Made by a program: the position numbers and the translations under genes
Shown: positions 9,930 to 18,629 of the stretch, piece after piece
How positions within the stretch are numbered: position 1 is the first letter of the stretch
How the letters are laid out: every line of letters starts with the position of its first letter
Source: Oscillospiraceae bacterium
GTDB lineage: Bacteria; Bacillota; Clostridia; Oscillospirales; Ruminococcaceae
Reading direction: 5' to 3'
Length of the DNA stretch: 64,000 nucleotides
Assembly: GCA_902363145.1 (NCBI GenBank)
Contig: CABIZB010000005.1
Coordinates: 101,190-165,189 of the forward strand
The notes under the pieces: model-generated
The model's database searches: none
What the model was told of the DNA's origin: nothing
The model's input: the letters and a program-made list of their open reading frames with translations, nothing else

Positions 9930-9993
9930 ATAAATTCTTCCTTTCAAAATGTCGCTTTAAGCGGCTGTGATTTTCATTTTTTGCGTTCGGTCA

Positions 9994-10590
9994 TCACGGA
10001 TTTGCAACTGTTACCATTGCGTGGCGGATGACCTTGTTGCCCATGATGTAGCCCTTCCGGAGAACTGCCGCTACGGTGTTTTCTCCCAGGTTCTCATCTG
10101 TGATCTGGCTTACGGCGTTGTGGAAATTGGGGTCAAAGGGCTTGCCCTCTGCTTCTATTTCCTTTACGCCAAGCTTTTCGAGGATAGCGGTGTACTGCCT
10201 GAAGATCATCTCAACGCCCTTTTTGAAGTTAGCGTCGGCACATTCGGCGGTGAGCGCTCTTTCAAAGTTATCTATTACCGAAAGAACTTCGGTGACAGCC
10301 TTTGTAAGGGCATTGTCGTATGCGTCCTGCTTTTCTTTGAGGGAACGTGTGCGGTAATTGTAATATTCCGCATCAAGTCTGAGATATTTCTCCTTTTCAT
10401 CGGCAAGCTCTTTTTCAAGGGCCTCTATCTTCTGCTGAAGCTCAGCTGTTTTATCTGCTTCGGCAGCTGCGGCTTCCGTTTCAGTTGCAACATCGGCAGC
10501 TGCATCGGTCTCAGCAGCTTCGGCAGCATTTTTCATGCTCTCCTCAGCTTCGGATGTCTGCTGTGAAGGGTCCTTAACTTCTTCTGTCAT
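9994..10590 (-). CDS. grpE: Nucleotide exchange factor GrpE
   Basis: 198 residues. A low-complexity Glu/Ala-rich N-terminal 50 residues leads into a long coiled coil (about 50-100) and the C-terminal beta domain with the family pattern around GKPFDPNFHNAV and GYIMGNKVIRHAMV. It releases ADP from DnaK. Four bases separate it from the hrcA stop and its ribosome site lies in the end of hrcA. Confidence 0.95.
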   Translation of the reverse strand: MTEEVKDPSQQTSEAEESMKNAAEAAETDAAADVATETEAAAAEADKTAELQQKIEALEKELADEKEKYLRLDAEYYNYRTRSLKEKQDAYDNALTKAVTEVLSVIDNFERALTAECADANFKKGVEMIFRQYTAILEKLGVKEIEAEGKPFDPNFHNAVSQITDENLGENTVAAVLRKGYIMGNKVIRHAMVTVANP

Positions 10591-10594
10591 TTAT

Positions 10595-11665
10595 CTAATC
10601 ATCCTTTCCGTTTTTGTCATCGGGAAGTGCAGCAGTTGTAAGTGCGGGCTGCTGCGGTTCATCGGCGCTCTCCGTAAGGATATCGCTGATCTTATCCGTC
10701 AGATATTCAATATAGGGTATGATCTTTGCATAATCAAGCCTCATGGGACCTATCAGTCCCAGAGAACCCGCTGTCTTTCCGCCCTTTTTGATAGGCGAAA
10801 CGATCATGCTGGAATTGCTTATAACAAATCCTCCGTCCTCTCCGAACATCACCCTCAGACCGCTGAAGCTGTCGTCCAGAAGCTTGGAGAATTCATTTTT
10901 ACGTTCAAGGAAGTTTATCACATCTTCCGCACCGATATCGTTCCTTGCAAGGAGATTTTTCTCGCCGCTCACATGAACGTCGTTCTGCATAAAGCTCTTT
11001 GCAAGCTCCCTGATACCGTTCATCAGAGGTGTAAGCGTTACGGCGTATGTTCCCATAGCCTCCGCCAGCTTTTCGATGGTTTCATCGGAAAGACTGTCAA
11101 TGCTTACTCCGCTGAGGTTTTCAGTCATATAGTTGTTGAAGAACTGGAGCTGTTCGTTTGTAAGATCAAACTCCAGCCTGCACATTTTGTTCTGGATACT
11201 GCCCGATGAGGTTATCATCAGAAGCACATACATTCGCTTGCCTGTGGGTATCGCATCGACCTTTGCTATTACCGAGAACTGGGGAGATATGCTTGAAACC
11301 ACTGTAACGCAGTTTGTGATCTCTGCCAGAGCCTTTGAAGCACTGTCGATGAGAGCATCCTCGGCTGGATTATCGGAATCCAGCATATTGTCAAGCATCT
11401 GCTTTTCGCTGTCGCTGAGTGCCTTTTCGGGCATCAGCTGGTCGATATAAAGCTTGTAGCCTTTGTATGTGGGGATACGGCCTGCTGAGGTGTGGGGCTG
11501 TTCAAGGTAGCCCAGCTGTTCAAGCATTGCCATATCGTTTCTGATAGTTGCGGGGGAAACTCGGATATCGGGCATTGAGGCGATGGTCTTGGAACCGACG
11601 GGCTCGCCCGTGACGATATATTCGTTCACGACAGCAGCTAAGATCTTAAGTTTTCTGTCATCCAT
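10595..11665 (-). CDS. hrcA: Heat-inducible transcription repressor HrcA
   Basis: 356 residues. The N-terminal winged helix (DDRKLKILAAVVNEYI, GSKTIA, RVSPATIRNDMAMLE) binds CIRCE; the C-terminal part matches the HrcA core (GPMRLDYAKIIPYIEYL). First gene of the heat-shock operon, so it represses itself, grpE, dnaK and dnaJ. CIRCE lies about 40 bp upstream, over the transcription start. HrcA proteins typically need GroEL for activity; no groEL is in this window. Confidence 0.96.
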   Translation of the reverse strand: MDDRKLKILAAVVNEYIVTGEPVGSKTIASMPDIRVSPATIRNDMAMLEQLGYLEQPHTSAGRIPTYKGYKLYIDQLMPEKALSDSEKQMLDNMLDSDNPAEDALIDSASKALAEITNCVTVVSSISPQFSVIAKVDAIPTGKRMYVLLMITSSGSIQNKMCRLEFDLTNEQLQFFNNYMTENLSGVSIDSLSDETIEKLAEAMGTYAVTLTPLMNGIRELAKSFMQNDVHVSGEKNLLARNDIGAEDVINFLERKNEFSKLLDDSFSGLRVMFGEDGGFVISNSSMIVSPIKKGGKTAGSLGLIGPMRLDYAKIIPYIEYLTDKISDILTESADEPQQPALTTAALPDDKNGKDD

Positions 11666-11706
11666 CGGTTATCACCGCTTTCATTAGCACTTTGGATTTA
11701 TCTCTG

Positions 11707-11733
11707 TTAGCACTCTTTCTCTCTGAGTGCTAA
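11707..11733 (-). promoter_or_regulatory. CIRCE operator (HrcA site), perfect
   Basis: TTAGCACTC, 9 nt, GAGTGCTAA: exact consensus inverted repeat just downstream of the -10 box of hrcA. Confidence 0.97.
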
Positions 11734-11737
11734 TTAT

Positions 11738-11765
11738 ATTATACACCATTTTTTCCACTTGTCAA
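11738..11765 (-). promoter_or_regulatory. hrcA operon promoter
   Basis: Minus strand TTGACA (11765-11760) and TATAAT (11743-11738), 16-bp spacer, immediately upstream of the perfect CIRCE. Confidence 0.9.
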
Positions 11766-11783
11766 GGGGTTTTGCAAAATTTT

Positions 11784-11810
11784 TTAGCAAATTATCACAT
11801 TGAGTGCTAA
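11784..11810. promoter_or_regulatory. Second, degenerate CIRCE-like site
   Basis: TTAGCAAAT, 9 nt, GAGTGCTAA: one arm is perfect, the other matches 6 of 9. It lies upstream of the -35 box, giving HrcA a second possible contact; an isolated TTAGCACTT half-site is also present at 11684-11692. Confidence 0.65.
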
Positions 11811-12025
11811 AATGCCCGCAAACCGCCTGATACAGCGGAATTTTTGTGATGAAACGGTGAATGAACGGGCATTGCACTCATATCTTCATATTATTTGCAT
11901 TTATATTTGCATTTATAATAGTAAGCCCGATATCCGCAGAAAACTGTTAAAAAGTTAATAGTTAAGAAATATTTGCGTGGTATAATAATCTTAATTGTAT
12001 CAGTTTGCAAAAGGGGAGTGAGGGC

Positions 12026-13180
12026 TTGGCAAAAAATCATAAGCATGATACCAGCGACAGCAGGATAGCTTCGCTTAAAGCTCAGGATAAAGAGTATAAC
12101 GAGATGTACCGCAAATGGCGTATCGAACACAAGCAGGACTACGGCTTCTACTTTTTCGACAACTCCGACGAGCTTACATACCGTGACGGCGAGGGCTTTA
12201 TCACCGAGTATCCCGAGGCTGTCGAGCGCAGCGCCGTAACGGGGATACATTCCCTTGTGGCAAATGCACTTATCATATATATAGTAATAAACATTCTTGT
12301 CATCGCAGTGGATTATTTTACGCCCTTTAAAACGGTGCATGACCTTTCTTATAATTCACTGGGCTTTTTCACGGGCGATGAAGGCCCTGCCATTGTTATG
12401 ACCTACGTGGTGAACATACTGCGCAGGCTTATACCTATATTCTATATTGTCAGCAAGACAGGCATTCCCATGAGAGTTCTTGTGCCTGTGAAAATATCCA
12501 ACAAGCCTCTGTTTTTGATGGCAGTCCCTATGGCAATGTGCATTATGGGAATAAATATACTGCTCTCGAAATTTGAGTTCCTGTTTGTGGGTATGATAGG
12601 TGTTGACGGCATGAACCGAATATGGCTCCCCGATGAGCCTGTCCCGTCAGTGATGTACTGCATACTGTCCGTGCTGATAGTGCCCATTCTCAGCGAGTTT
12701 ATGCACAGGGGGCTTATCATGCAGGTGCTAAGGCAGTTCGGCGACGGATATGCCCTTGTTGCTACCAGCATATTTGCGGCTATCACTATAGGAAATCCGG
12801 GAACATATCTGTTCCACTTTGTATCATCGCTGATGATAGGCTACTTTTCCATTCGTACAGGCTCGTTTATCACGGCGGTGCTAATGCGTGTGACTATCAG
12901 CGCCAGCTCCTACTTTATGACTGTGGTGAGGGATTCGGGCAGGTTTGCGGACACATATATCATCATCACCCTTATTATTGTCGTAATATACCTGACTATC
13001 GGCGTATTTTCACTTATAGCGTTTATGAAGAACCACAGCAACAAGATAAGCCTTCCGCTTTATGAGATGTATCTTAACCGCAGGGAGCGCTTTATGTGCT
13101 GCGTTACCAATCCTTCCATGATAATGTGGGTGTCCTTTGCGGTAATGCAGGTGGTGATAAACCTGGGCGGTGTGCAATGA
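12026..13180 (+). CDS. CPBP-type intramembrane protease homologue, motifs degenerate
   Basis: 384 residues. A soluble N-terminal 75 residues rich in charged and aromatic side chains precedes about 7-8 membrane helices. The region LSEFMHRGLIMQVLR resembles motif 1 of CPBP (CAAX/Abi) proteases, normally EExxxR, but with Ser-Glu in place of Glu-Glu. The expected second-motif His after FAA is not evident (IFAAITIGNPG). Catalysis is therefore doubtful. I chose TTG 12026 because GGGGAG lies about 9 nt before it; a TTG seven codons earlier is less likely. TATAAT at 11981-11986 may be its -10. It overlaps tadA by 4 bp. Confidence 0.7.
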   Translation: MAKNHKHDTSDSRIASLKAQDKEYNEMYRKWRIEHKQDYGFYFFDNSDELTYRDGEGFITEYPEAVERSAVTGIHSLVANALIIYIVINILVIAVDYFTPFKTVHDLSYNSLGFFTGDEGPAIVMTYVVNILRRLIPIFYIVSKTGIPMRVLVPVKISNKPLFLMAVPMAMCIMGINILLSKFEFLFVGMIGVDGMNRIWLPDEPVPSVMYCILSVLIVPILSEFMHRGLIMQVLRQFGDGYALVATSIFAAITIGNPGTYLFHFVSSLMIGYFSIRTGSFITAVLMRVTISASSYFMTVVRDSGRFADTYIIITLIIVVIYLTIGVFSLIAFMKNHSNKISLPLYEMYLNRRERFMCCVTNPSMIMWVSFAVMQVVINLGGVQ

Positions 13181-14127
13181 GCGAAGAATATATGCGCCGT
13201 GCCATTGAGCTTGCAAAGGAGGCTGCCGCTGCGGGGGAAGTCCCTGTGGGAGCGGTGGTCGTAAGAAAAAAGGACGGGCTTATCGTTGGTGAGGGTCGGA
13301 ACAGGCGTGAGGAGCGCCGCTGCCCCACAGCTCATGCGGAGCTTGAAGCCATTGAGCAGGCAAGCAGGTTTCTTGGCGGCTGGCGGCTTTGCGGCTGCGA
13401 GCTGTATGTTACGCTGGAGCCTTGCCCCATGTGCGCAGGGGGCATCATAAATTCACGGATAGACAAAGTGATATTCGGAGCATATGACAACAAGGCAGGC
13501 TCATGCGGCTCGCTTACAAACCTGTTTGAGCTTTCCTATAATCACCGCCCGCAGGTGTGCGGCGGATCTATGGAGGAAGAGTGCGCAGGGATATTAAAGG
13601 AATTTTTCAAAAACAGAAGGAGAAGCAAAATGGATATAAAGCTTGTCGAAGCCAAAACAGACGACCAGCTGGAAAGAGTGGCAGCCATTGCCGACCACAT
13701 CTGGCATGAGTATTTCCCCTGTATCCTTACAGAGGGTCAGATAGATTATATGGTGGATAAATTCTGCTCATTCAAGGCAATGAAAGAAAACATCGCAGGT
13801 GAGGGATATATCTACTATATCATCAAAAGAGGTGCCGATGACATCGGCTACACTGCCATTAAGCCCGACGGGGACAGGCTTTTTCTCTCCAAGCTCTACA
13901 TCTGCAAGGAGGAGCGTGGAAAGAAATATGCCCGTGCCGCAATGGACTGCCACAAGCAGTTCGCAAGGGATCACGGCATGAGGGCGATATGGCTCACCGT
14001 AAACAAGTACAACGCAAACACCATTGCTGCATACAAGAAAATGGGATTTGAGACCATAGGCGACGGCGTTACCGATATCGGCAACGGCTACGTTATGGAC
14101 GACTACTTTATGGAGTGCAGCGTATAA
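13177..14127 (+). CDS. tadA: tRNA adenosine deaminase TadA fused to a GNAT acetyltransferase
   Basis: 316 residues in one frame. Residues 1-150 are TadA: HAE with zinc ligand H53 and proton shuttle E55, PCPMC with C83 and C86; it would convert wobble A34 to inosine in tRNA-Arg(ACG). The usual TadA tail (LKEFFKNRRR) runs straight into a GNAT domain (151-316; LFLSKLYICKEERGKKYARAA, NANTIAAYKKMGF). An AGAAGGAG ribosome site at 13615-13622 sits 7 nt before an in-frame ATG at 13630, so the GNAT part could also be made separately. ATG 13177 overlaps the previous stop. The fusion may reflect loss of a stop codon between two former genes. Confidence 0.9.
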   Translation: MSEEYMRRAIELAKEAAAAGEVPVGAVVVRKKDGLIVGEGRNRREERRCPTAHAELEAIEQASRFLGGWRLCGCELYVTLEPCPMCAGGIINSRIDKVIFGAYDNKAGSCGSLTNLFELSYNHRPQVCGGSMEEECAGILKEFFKNRRRSKMDIKLVEAKTDDQLERVAAIADHIWHEYFPCILTEGQIDYMVDKFCSFKAMKENIAGEGYIYYIIKRGADDIGYTAIKPDGDRLFLSKLYICKEERGKKYARAAMDCHKQFARDHGMRAIWLTVNKYNANTIAAYKKMGFETIGDGVTDIGNGYVMDDYFMECSV

Positions 14128-14147
14128 TTAAAGAAAGGAAATGACGT

Positions 14148-14495
14148 ATGAACGGCTACAACGGATATTATGTTGATGAACAGACCCTGCGTGAGGTCAT
14201 TGAAACTGTCGGAAAGACAGCTGCCGCTGCCTGTATATCCGCATTCCTGAGCGATGTTGTTTTAAGGGCGCTCATAAGCTCACGCCCCACAAAGATAGTT
14301 GTGGAGGACGGTATCCCTGCGGCTCTTTACACCATTGGCGAGCATGACAAACCCAAGGCTGTGTATGTGTCGTCACGCCGCTCAAGAGTTGACTGGCGGC
14401 CTGTCATCTTTTTCGGAGCAGTCTTTGCGGGCTGCAAATATATCCTTGATTCAAGGGAGAAAAACATCGCCAACATAAAGACAGAGCATAAATAA
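14148..14495 (+). CDS. Hypothetical small membrane-associated protein
   Basis: 115 residues. Two moderately hydrophobic stretches (about 24-43 and 86-101) flank a hydrophilic middle. Ribosome site GAAAGGAAATG precedes ATG. It lies 20 bp after tadA and 21 bp before the topoisomerase gene, so likely co-transcribed. No recognised family or motif. Confidence 0.6.
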   Translation: MNGYNGYYVDEQTLREVIETVGKTAAAACISAFLSDVVLRALISSRPTKIVVEDGIPAALYTIGEHDKPKAVYVSSRRSRVDWRPVIFFGAVFAGCKYILDSREKNIANIKTEHK

Positions 14496-14516
14496 GGAAA
14501 GGATTTTTGTTTTTTA

Positions 14517-16493
14517 ATGAGTCAGGCAAAGAAGAATTACGGCAATGAAAGCATAAGCATATTAAAGGGTGCGGACAGAGTAAGAAAGCGTCCTGCGGTC
14601 ATTTTCGGCTCGGACGATCTGGAGGGCTGCAAGCACTCGGTTTTTGAGATAGTTTCCAACTCCATTGACGAGGCAAGAGACGGTCACGGCGACAGGATAA
14701 TCGTCACCAAGTTCCTTGACAAGTCCATCGAGGTGGAGGACTTCGGACGAGGCTGCCCCGTTGACTTCAACAATGCCGAGCAGCGCTGGAACTGGGAGCT
14801 GGTTTACTGCGAGCTGTACGCAGGCGGCAAGTATGACAACAGCGACTATGAGTATTCACTGGGACTTAACGGTCTGGGTGCCTGCGCTACCCAGTATGCC
14901 TCCGAATATATGGATGTCGAAGTCCGCAGAGACGGATATAAATACAATCTCCACTTTGAAAAGGGCGAGAACATAGGCGGACTTTCCAAGGAGCCTTACA
15001 AGGGCAGGGCAACGGGCACAAAGACCCGCTGGAAGCCTGATTCCGAGGTGTTTACCGATATTGATATCCCCCGTGATTATTTTGAGACTATCCTTAAAAA
15101 GCAGGCGGTGGTAAACCCCAAGGTCACCTTTGTTTTCAGGTGTGAGACGGAAGAGGGCGGCTTTGACGAGGTAAGCTACTACTACGAGAACGGTATCACA
15201 GATTATCTTGAGGAGATAGTGGGGGAGGATAAGCTCACTCCCATGCAGTTCTGCTCCTGCGAGCGCAAGGGCAGGGACGCTGCCGACCGCCCCGAATACA
15301 AGATGAAGCTTTCGGTGGCTTTCACATTCTCAAAGACTGTAAGCTTTCAGGAATATTACCACAATTCCAGCTTCCTTGAATATGACGGCACTCCCCAGAA
15401 GGCTGTGCGCCAGGCTTTCCGCTCTTCTATTGATAATTATATCAAGTCAAACAACAAGTACCAGAAGAATGAAAAGTCTATCAAGGACGATGATGTGAGC
15501 GACAGCCTTGTGCTTGTTTCATCTACATTTTCCACATACACCTCCTACGAGAACCAGACCAAGAAGGCTATCAACAACAAGTCTATCTATGACAATATGG
15601 TGGATTTCCTGAAGCATCAGCTGGAGGTATATTTCATCGAAAATCCCGATGATGCCGCAAAGATAGCCGATCAGGTGCTTGTAAACAAGCGCAGCAGAGA
15701 GTCGGCGGAGCGCATCAGGCAGACAAGCAAGAACACCCTTACAAAGCAGATAGACCTGGCGAACATGGTTGAAAAGTTCGTTGACTGCCGTACCCGTGAC
15801 AAATCACGCAGGGAGGTATATATCGTGGAGGGTGACTCGGCTCTCGGTTCCTGCAAGACTGCAAGAAACGCCGAATTTCAGGCTGTTATCCCCATCAGAG
15901 GAAAGATACTCAACTGCCTTAAAGCGGATTACGACAAGATATTCAAGAACGATATCATCACCGACCTTATCAAGGTGCTGGGCTGCGGCGTTGAGGTAAA
16001 ATCAAAGGCTAACAAGGAGCTTTCAAGCTTTTCAATGGAGAATTTCCGCTGGAACAAGGTCATCATCTGTACCGATGCCGATGTTGACGGCTTCCAGATA
16101 AGAACACTGGTTCTGACCATGCTTTACAGGCTCACCCCCACGCTTATCGAGGAGGGCTGCGTTTATATCGCAGAGTCGCCGCTGTTTGAGATAACCACAA
16201 AAAAGATGACATATTTTGCCTATGACGAAAAGGAAAAAACAGAGATACTTGCAAAGATAGGCGACGAAAAGTACAAGATAGACAGATCAAAAGGACTTGG
16301 CGAAAATGACCCCGAGATGATGTCACTTACCACAATGAACCCCGAAACAAGGCGGCTCATCAAGGTAACTCCCGCAGATGCGGAGGCTACCTCAAAGATG
16401 TTTGACCTGCTTCTGGGCGACGACCTTCAGGGACGAAAGGATTATATTGCCGAAAACGGCGGCGCATATCTGGAGCTGGCGGATATTTCGTAA
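14517..16493 (+). CDS. Divergent type II topoisomerase B subunit (GyrB/ParE-like)
   Basis: 658 residues. GHKL ATPase motifs: EIVSNSIDEA, EDFGRGCPV (D-x-G-x-G) and GLNGLGACATQ. The transducer domain follows, then the toprim domain with EGDSALGSC, IPIRGKILNC and the metal-binding DADVDG. The sequence departs from standard GyrB and ParE at several motifs, so I leave the symbol empty. It would supply ATP-driven strand passage with an A subunit, but no gyrA/parC-like gene is adjacent (the next gene is pheA). Ribosome site AAGGAAAGG lies about 13 nt before ATG 14517. Confidence 0.88.
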   Translation: MSQAKKNYGNESISILKGADRVRKRPAVIFGSDDLEGCKHSVFEIVSNSIDEARDGHGDRIIVTKFLDKSIEVEDFGRGCPVDFNNAEQRWNWELVYCELYAGGKYDNSDYEYSLGLNGLGACATQYASEYMDVEVRRDGYKYNLHFEKGENIGGLSKEPYKGRATGTKTRWKPDSEVFTDIDIPRDYFETILKKQAVVNPKVTFVFRCETEEGGFDEVSYYYENGITDYLEEIVGEDKLTPMQFCSCERKGRDAADRPEYKMKLSVAFTFSKTVSFQEYYHNSSFLEYDGTPQKAVRQAFRSSIDNYIKSNNKYQKNEKSIKDDDVSDSLVLVSSTFSTYTSYENQTKKAINNKSIYDNMVDFLKHQLEVYFIENPDDAAKIADQVLVNKRSRESAERIRQTSKNTLTKQIDLANMVEKFVDCRTRDKSRREVYIVEGDSALGSCKTARNAEFQAVIPIRGKILNCLKADYDKIFKNDIITDLIKVLGCGVEVKSKANKELSSFSMENFRWNKVIICTDADVDGFQIRTLVLTMLYRLTPTLIEEGCVYIAESPLFEITTKKMTYFAYDEKEKTEILAKIGDEKYKIDRSKGLGENDPEMMSLTTMNPETRRLIKVTPADAEATSKMFDLLLGDDLQGRKDYIAENGGAYLELADIS

Positions 16494-16533
16494 GCAGCTG
16501 CAAAGCAGGCAAAATGAAAGGAAATTTATTTAA

Positions 16534-17655
16534 ATGAAGCTTGATGATCTCAGAAAAGAAATTAACGATATAGACGGGGAAATGCTCCAGCTTTTCCTGA
16601 AAAGAATGGAGATATGCAAAAGCATAGCTCTGTACAAAAAGGAAAACGACCTTCCCATTATGCAGGAGGGCAGAGAGCAGCAGGTCATTGACAAGGTAAG
16701 AGCCGCTTCTCCCGAGCATATGGCGGACGCTGCGGCGGTAATGTTCACGGAGGTAATGGACATAAGCAAGTGCCTCCAGTCAGAGGTATATACATGGGGC
16801 AGGATATACGAAAAGCCTGAGATATTCCACCCCGAAAATGCGCAGGTAATTGCCTGCCAGGGAACTTCGGGTGCATATGCCGAGGCTGCCTGCATCAAGC
16901 TTTTCGGCGAAAACAAGCCTATCCGCTTTGTGACAGGCTTCAAGGACGTGGTTGACCTGGTTGAAAGAGGACGTGCGGATTTCGGCATACTGCCTCTGGA
17001 AAACTCCACTGTAGGCTCTATTGAGGAGACCTATAACCTTATGGCAAACCACGACTTTTACATAACAAACATAGTCCGTGTGGAGATAACTCACTGCTTT
17101 GCGGTAAAGCCTGACACCGACCCTGCCGACGTAAGAAAGGTATATTCCAAGAAAGAAGCGCTGGCACAGTGCTCCAACTACATCAAAAACTGCGGATATG
17201 AGCCTGCGGAATACACCAACACCGCTCTTGCCGCTGAGATGGTGCGTGACAGCACGGACAACACTATCGGCTGCATATGCTCCAAGTCCTGCGCAGAAAA
17301 GAACGGACTTAAAATAGTTGAGGAGCACGCTGCGGACGCATATCCCAACTTTACAAGATTTATCTGCTTCTCCAAGAAGTTCATGGCGCCCGAGGGGGCA
17401 AATACCATTTCCGTATCCTTCTCCGTTCCCCATACTCCCGGAGGACTTTACAGAATACTTACCAAGTTTGCGGTTTATGGCCTTAACCTTAAAAAGATCG
17501 TCAACAAGACCCTTGCGGGCAAGGATTTTGAGGCTATCATCTTCCTGGATTTTGACGGTTCATATGCAAACCGCAAGGTGGCTGCATTCCTTGATGACCT
17601 TAAATCGGGCATGGGCTACTTCAAATTCCTGGGCAACTTCTCCGAGATATACTGA
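16534..17655 (+). CDS. pheA: Bifunctional chorismate mutase/prephenate dehydratase (P-protein)
   Basis: 373 residues. Residues 1-85 are an AroQ-type chorismate mutase (LRKEINDIDGEMLQLFLKR). Residues 110-285 are prephenate dehydratase, with GTSGAYAEAA and the catalytic TRF at 274-276. Residues 288-373 are an ACT domain (HTPGGLYRIL). Together they make phenylpyruvate from chorismate. The phenylalanine-binding ESRP motif expected after NLKKI is replaced by VNKT, so feedback inhibition may be altered. Ribosome site AAAGGAAAT precedes ATG 16534. Confidence 0.95.
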   Translation: MKLDDLRKEINDIDGEMLQLFLKRMEICKSIALYKKENDLPIMQEGREQQVIDKVRAASPEHMADAAAVMFTEVMDISKCLQSEVYTWGRIYEKPEIFHPENAQVIACQGTSGAYAEAACIKLFGENKPIRFVTGFKDVVDLVERGRADFGILPLENSTVGSIEETYNLMANHDFYITNIVRVEITHCFAVKPDTDPADVRKVYSKKEALAQCSNYIKNCGYEPAEYTNTALAAEMVRDSTDNTIGCICSKSCAEKNGLKIVEEHAADAYPNFTRFICFSKKFMAPEGANTISVSFSVPHTPGGLYRILTKFAVYGLNLKKIVNKTLAGKDFEAIIFLDFDGSYANRKVAAFLDDLKSGMGYFKFLGNFSEIY

Positions 17656-17678
17656 TATTGCAAAGGGGGCACGTCGGC

Positions 17679-18176
17679 TTGAACAGATTTACCCAAACAA
17701 AGGTGCATACCGGCGGCGTGCGCCCTGTCAGTCTGCTGCTGATGGTCATATTCACCGTATGCGCATTTGCACTTATGTGGGCGGCGGTGGGCTGCCTTGA
17801 CAGGATAAGCGAAAGCAGCTCGGACGCTGTTGACGGACTGGCGGCGGCTCAGCTCACTGCCAACCGTATCCGCAGCGCAGAGGGGGCTATAACCGTTTAT
17901 ACGGACAGCAATGGGAATTTTGAGAAAATGACCGTTTCCCGCAGGGACGGCTACGAGAATGTTATGACCTTCTCAAACGGACTGCTCAGCGAGGCACTTA
18001 TCCCCGAGGGCAGCGGCGCTTCGGCAGGTGAGGGCATTTTCGAGATAAAGGGGCTTACCGTTACCGACTGCGGTGACACGGCAAAGATAACCGTTACCAG
18101 CCGCAGCGGGAACACCTGCACCGTTTATACCGCTGCGGGGGCTGAAATGACTTTTCTGACAGCGGAGGACGATTGA
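17679..18176 (+). CDS. Pilin-like or envelope protein, single N-terminal membrane helix
   Basis: 165 residues from TTG 17679, chosen because AAAGGGGG lies 9 nt upstream. A short positively charged N-terminus and one membrane helix (about 15-40) precede an exposed, Ser/Thr- and Gly-rich C-terminal domain. It is the first of three similar small single-helix proteins upstream of pilT, each overlapping or abutting the next. The layout fits pseudopilins or minor pilins of a type IV pilus-like apparatus, but no clear G|FxxxE prepilin cleavage motif is seen. Confidence 0.6.
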   Translation: MNRFTQTKVHTGGVRPVSLLLMVIFTVCAFALMWAAVGCLDRISESSSDAVDGLAAAQLTANRIRSAEGAITVYTDSNGNFEKMTVSRRDGYENVMTFSNGLLSEALIPEGSGASAGEGIFEIKGLTVTDCGDTAKITVTSRSGNTCTVYTAAGAEMTFLTAEDD

Positions 18177-18629
18177 GTGAGAAAGAATATTTTCGGCATC
18201 AGGCGTGCAGACGGGGGCATTTTGCTTGATTCGTTTTTTACCGAGCTTGTGCTGATAATCCCTGTGTTTGCCATATCCTGCTGTGCGGTGCTCCAGATGT
18301 TCTCCATTGCCGCAAAGACGGCGGAAAACAGGCAGATAAAGGCTTCTGCCATTGCCTGTGCCCAGTCGTGGTGCGAGCTGTACAGTGCGGGAAGATCGTT
18401 CGAACAGTGTGCGGAGGAGCTTTTCGGCATATCGGGGACTGCCATTATCACAGACAGCAGCTTTACATACGACCCTGAGGGGAATATAAGCATCATAATA
18501 AGCGAGGATACCGAGGACTCAGCCTACGGACAGATGAAAACCTCGGTCATAAATATCATATGGCAGGACGGAGAGATCTCGGAAACTGCCGCAAGATATG
18601 AGCCTGACTTTATGGAGGGCGGAATATGA
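18177..18629 (+). CDS. Pilin-like single-helix protein
   Basis: 150 residues, GTG start directly after the previous TGA with GGAGGA upstream. A charged 20-residue leader ends in GG before a hydrophobic helix (about 20-48), arranged like a type IV prepilin, though the +5 Glu is not conserved (GILLDSFFTELV). The C-terminal domain is soluble and contains two Cys (near 62 and 66, CAQSWC) and another near 80. Overlaps the next gene by 4 bp. Confidence 0.55.
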   Translation: MRKNIFGIRRADGGILLDSFFTELVLIIPVFAISCCAVLQMFSIAAKTAENRQIKASAIACAQSWCELYSAGRSFEQCAEELFGISGTAIITDSSFTYDPEGNISIIISEDTEDSAYGQMKTSVINIIWQDGEISETAARYEPDFMEGGI

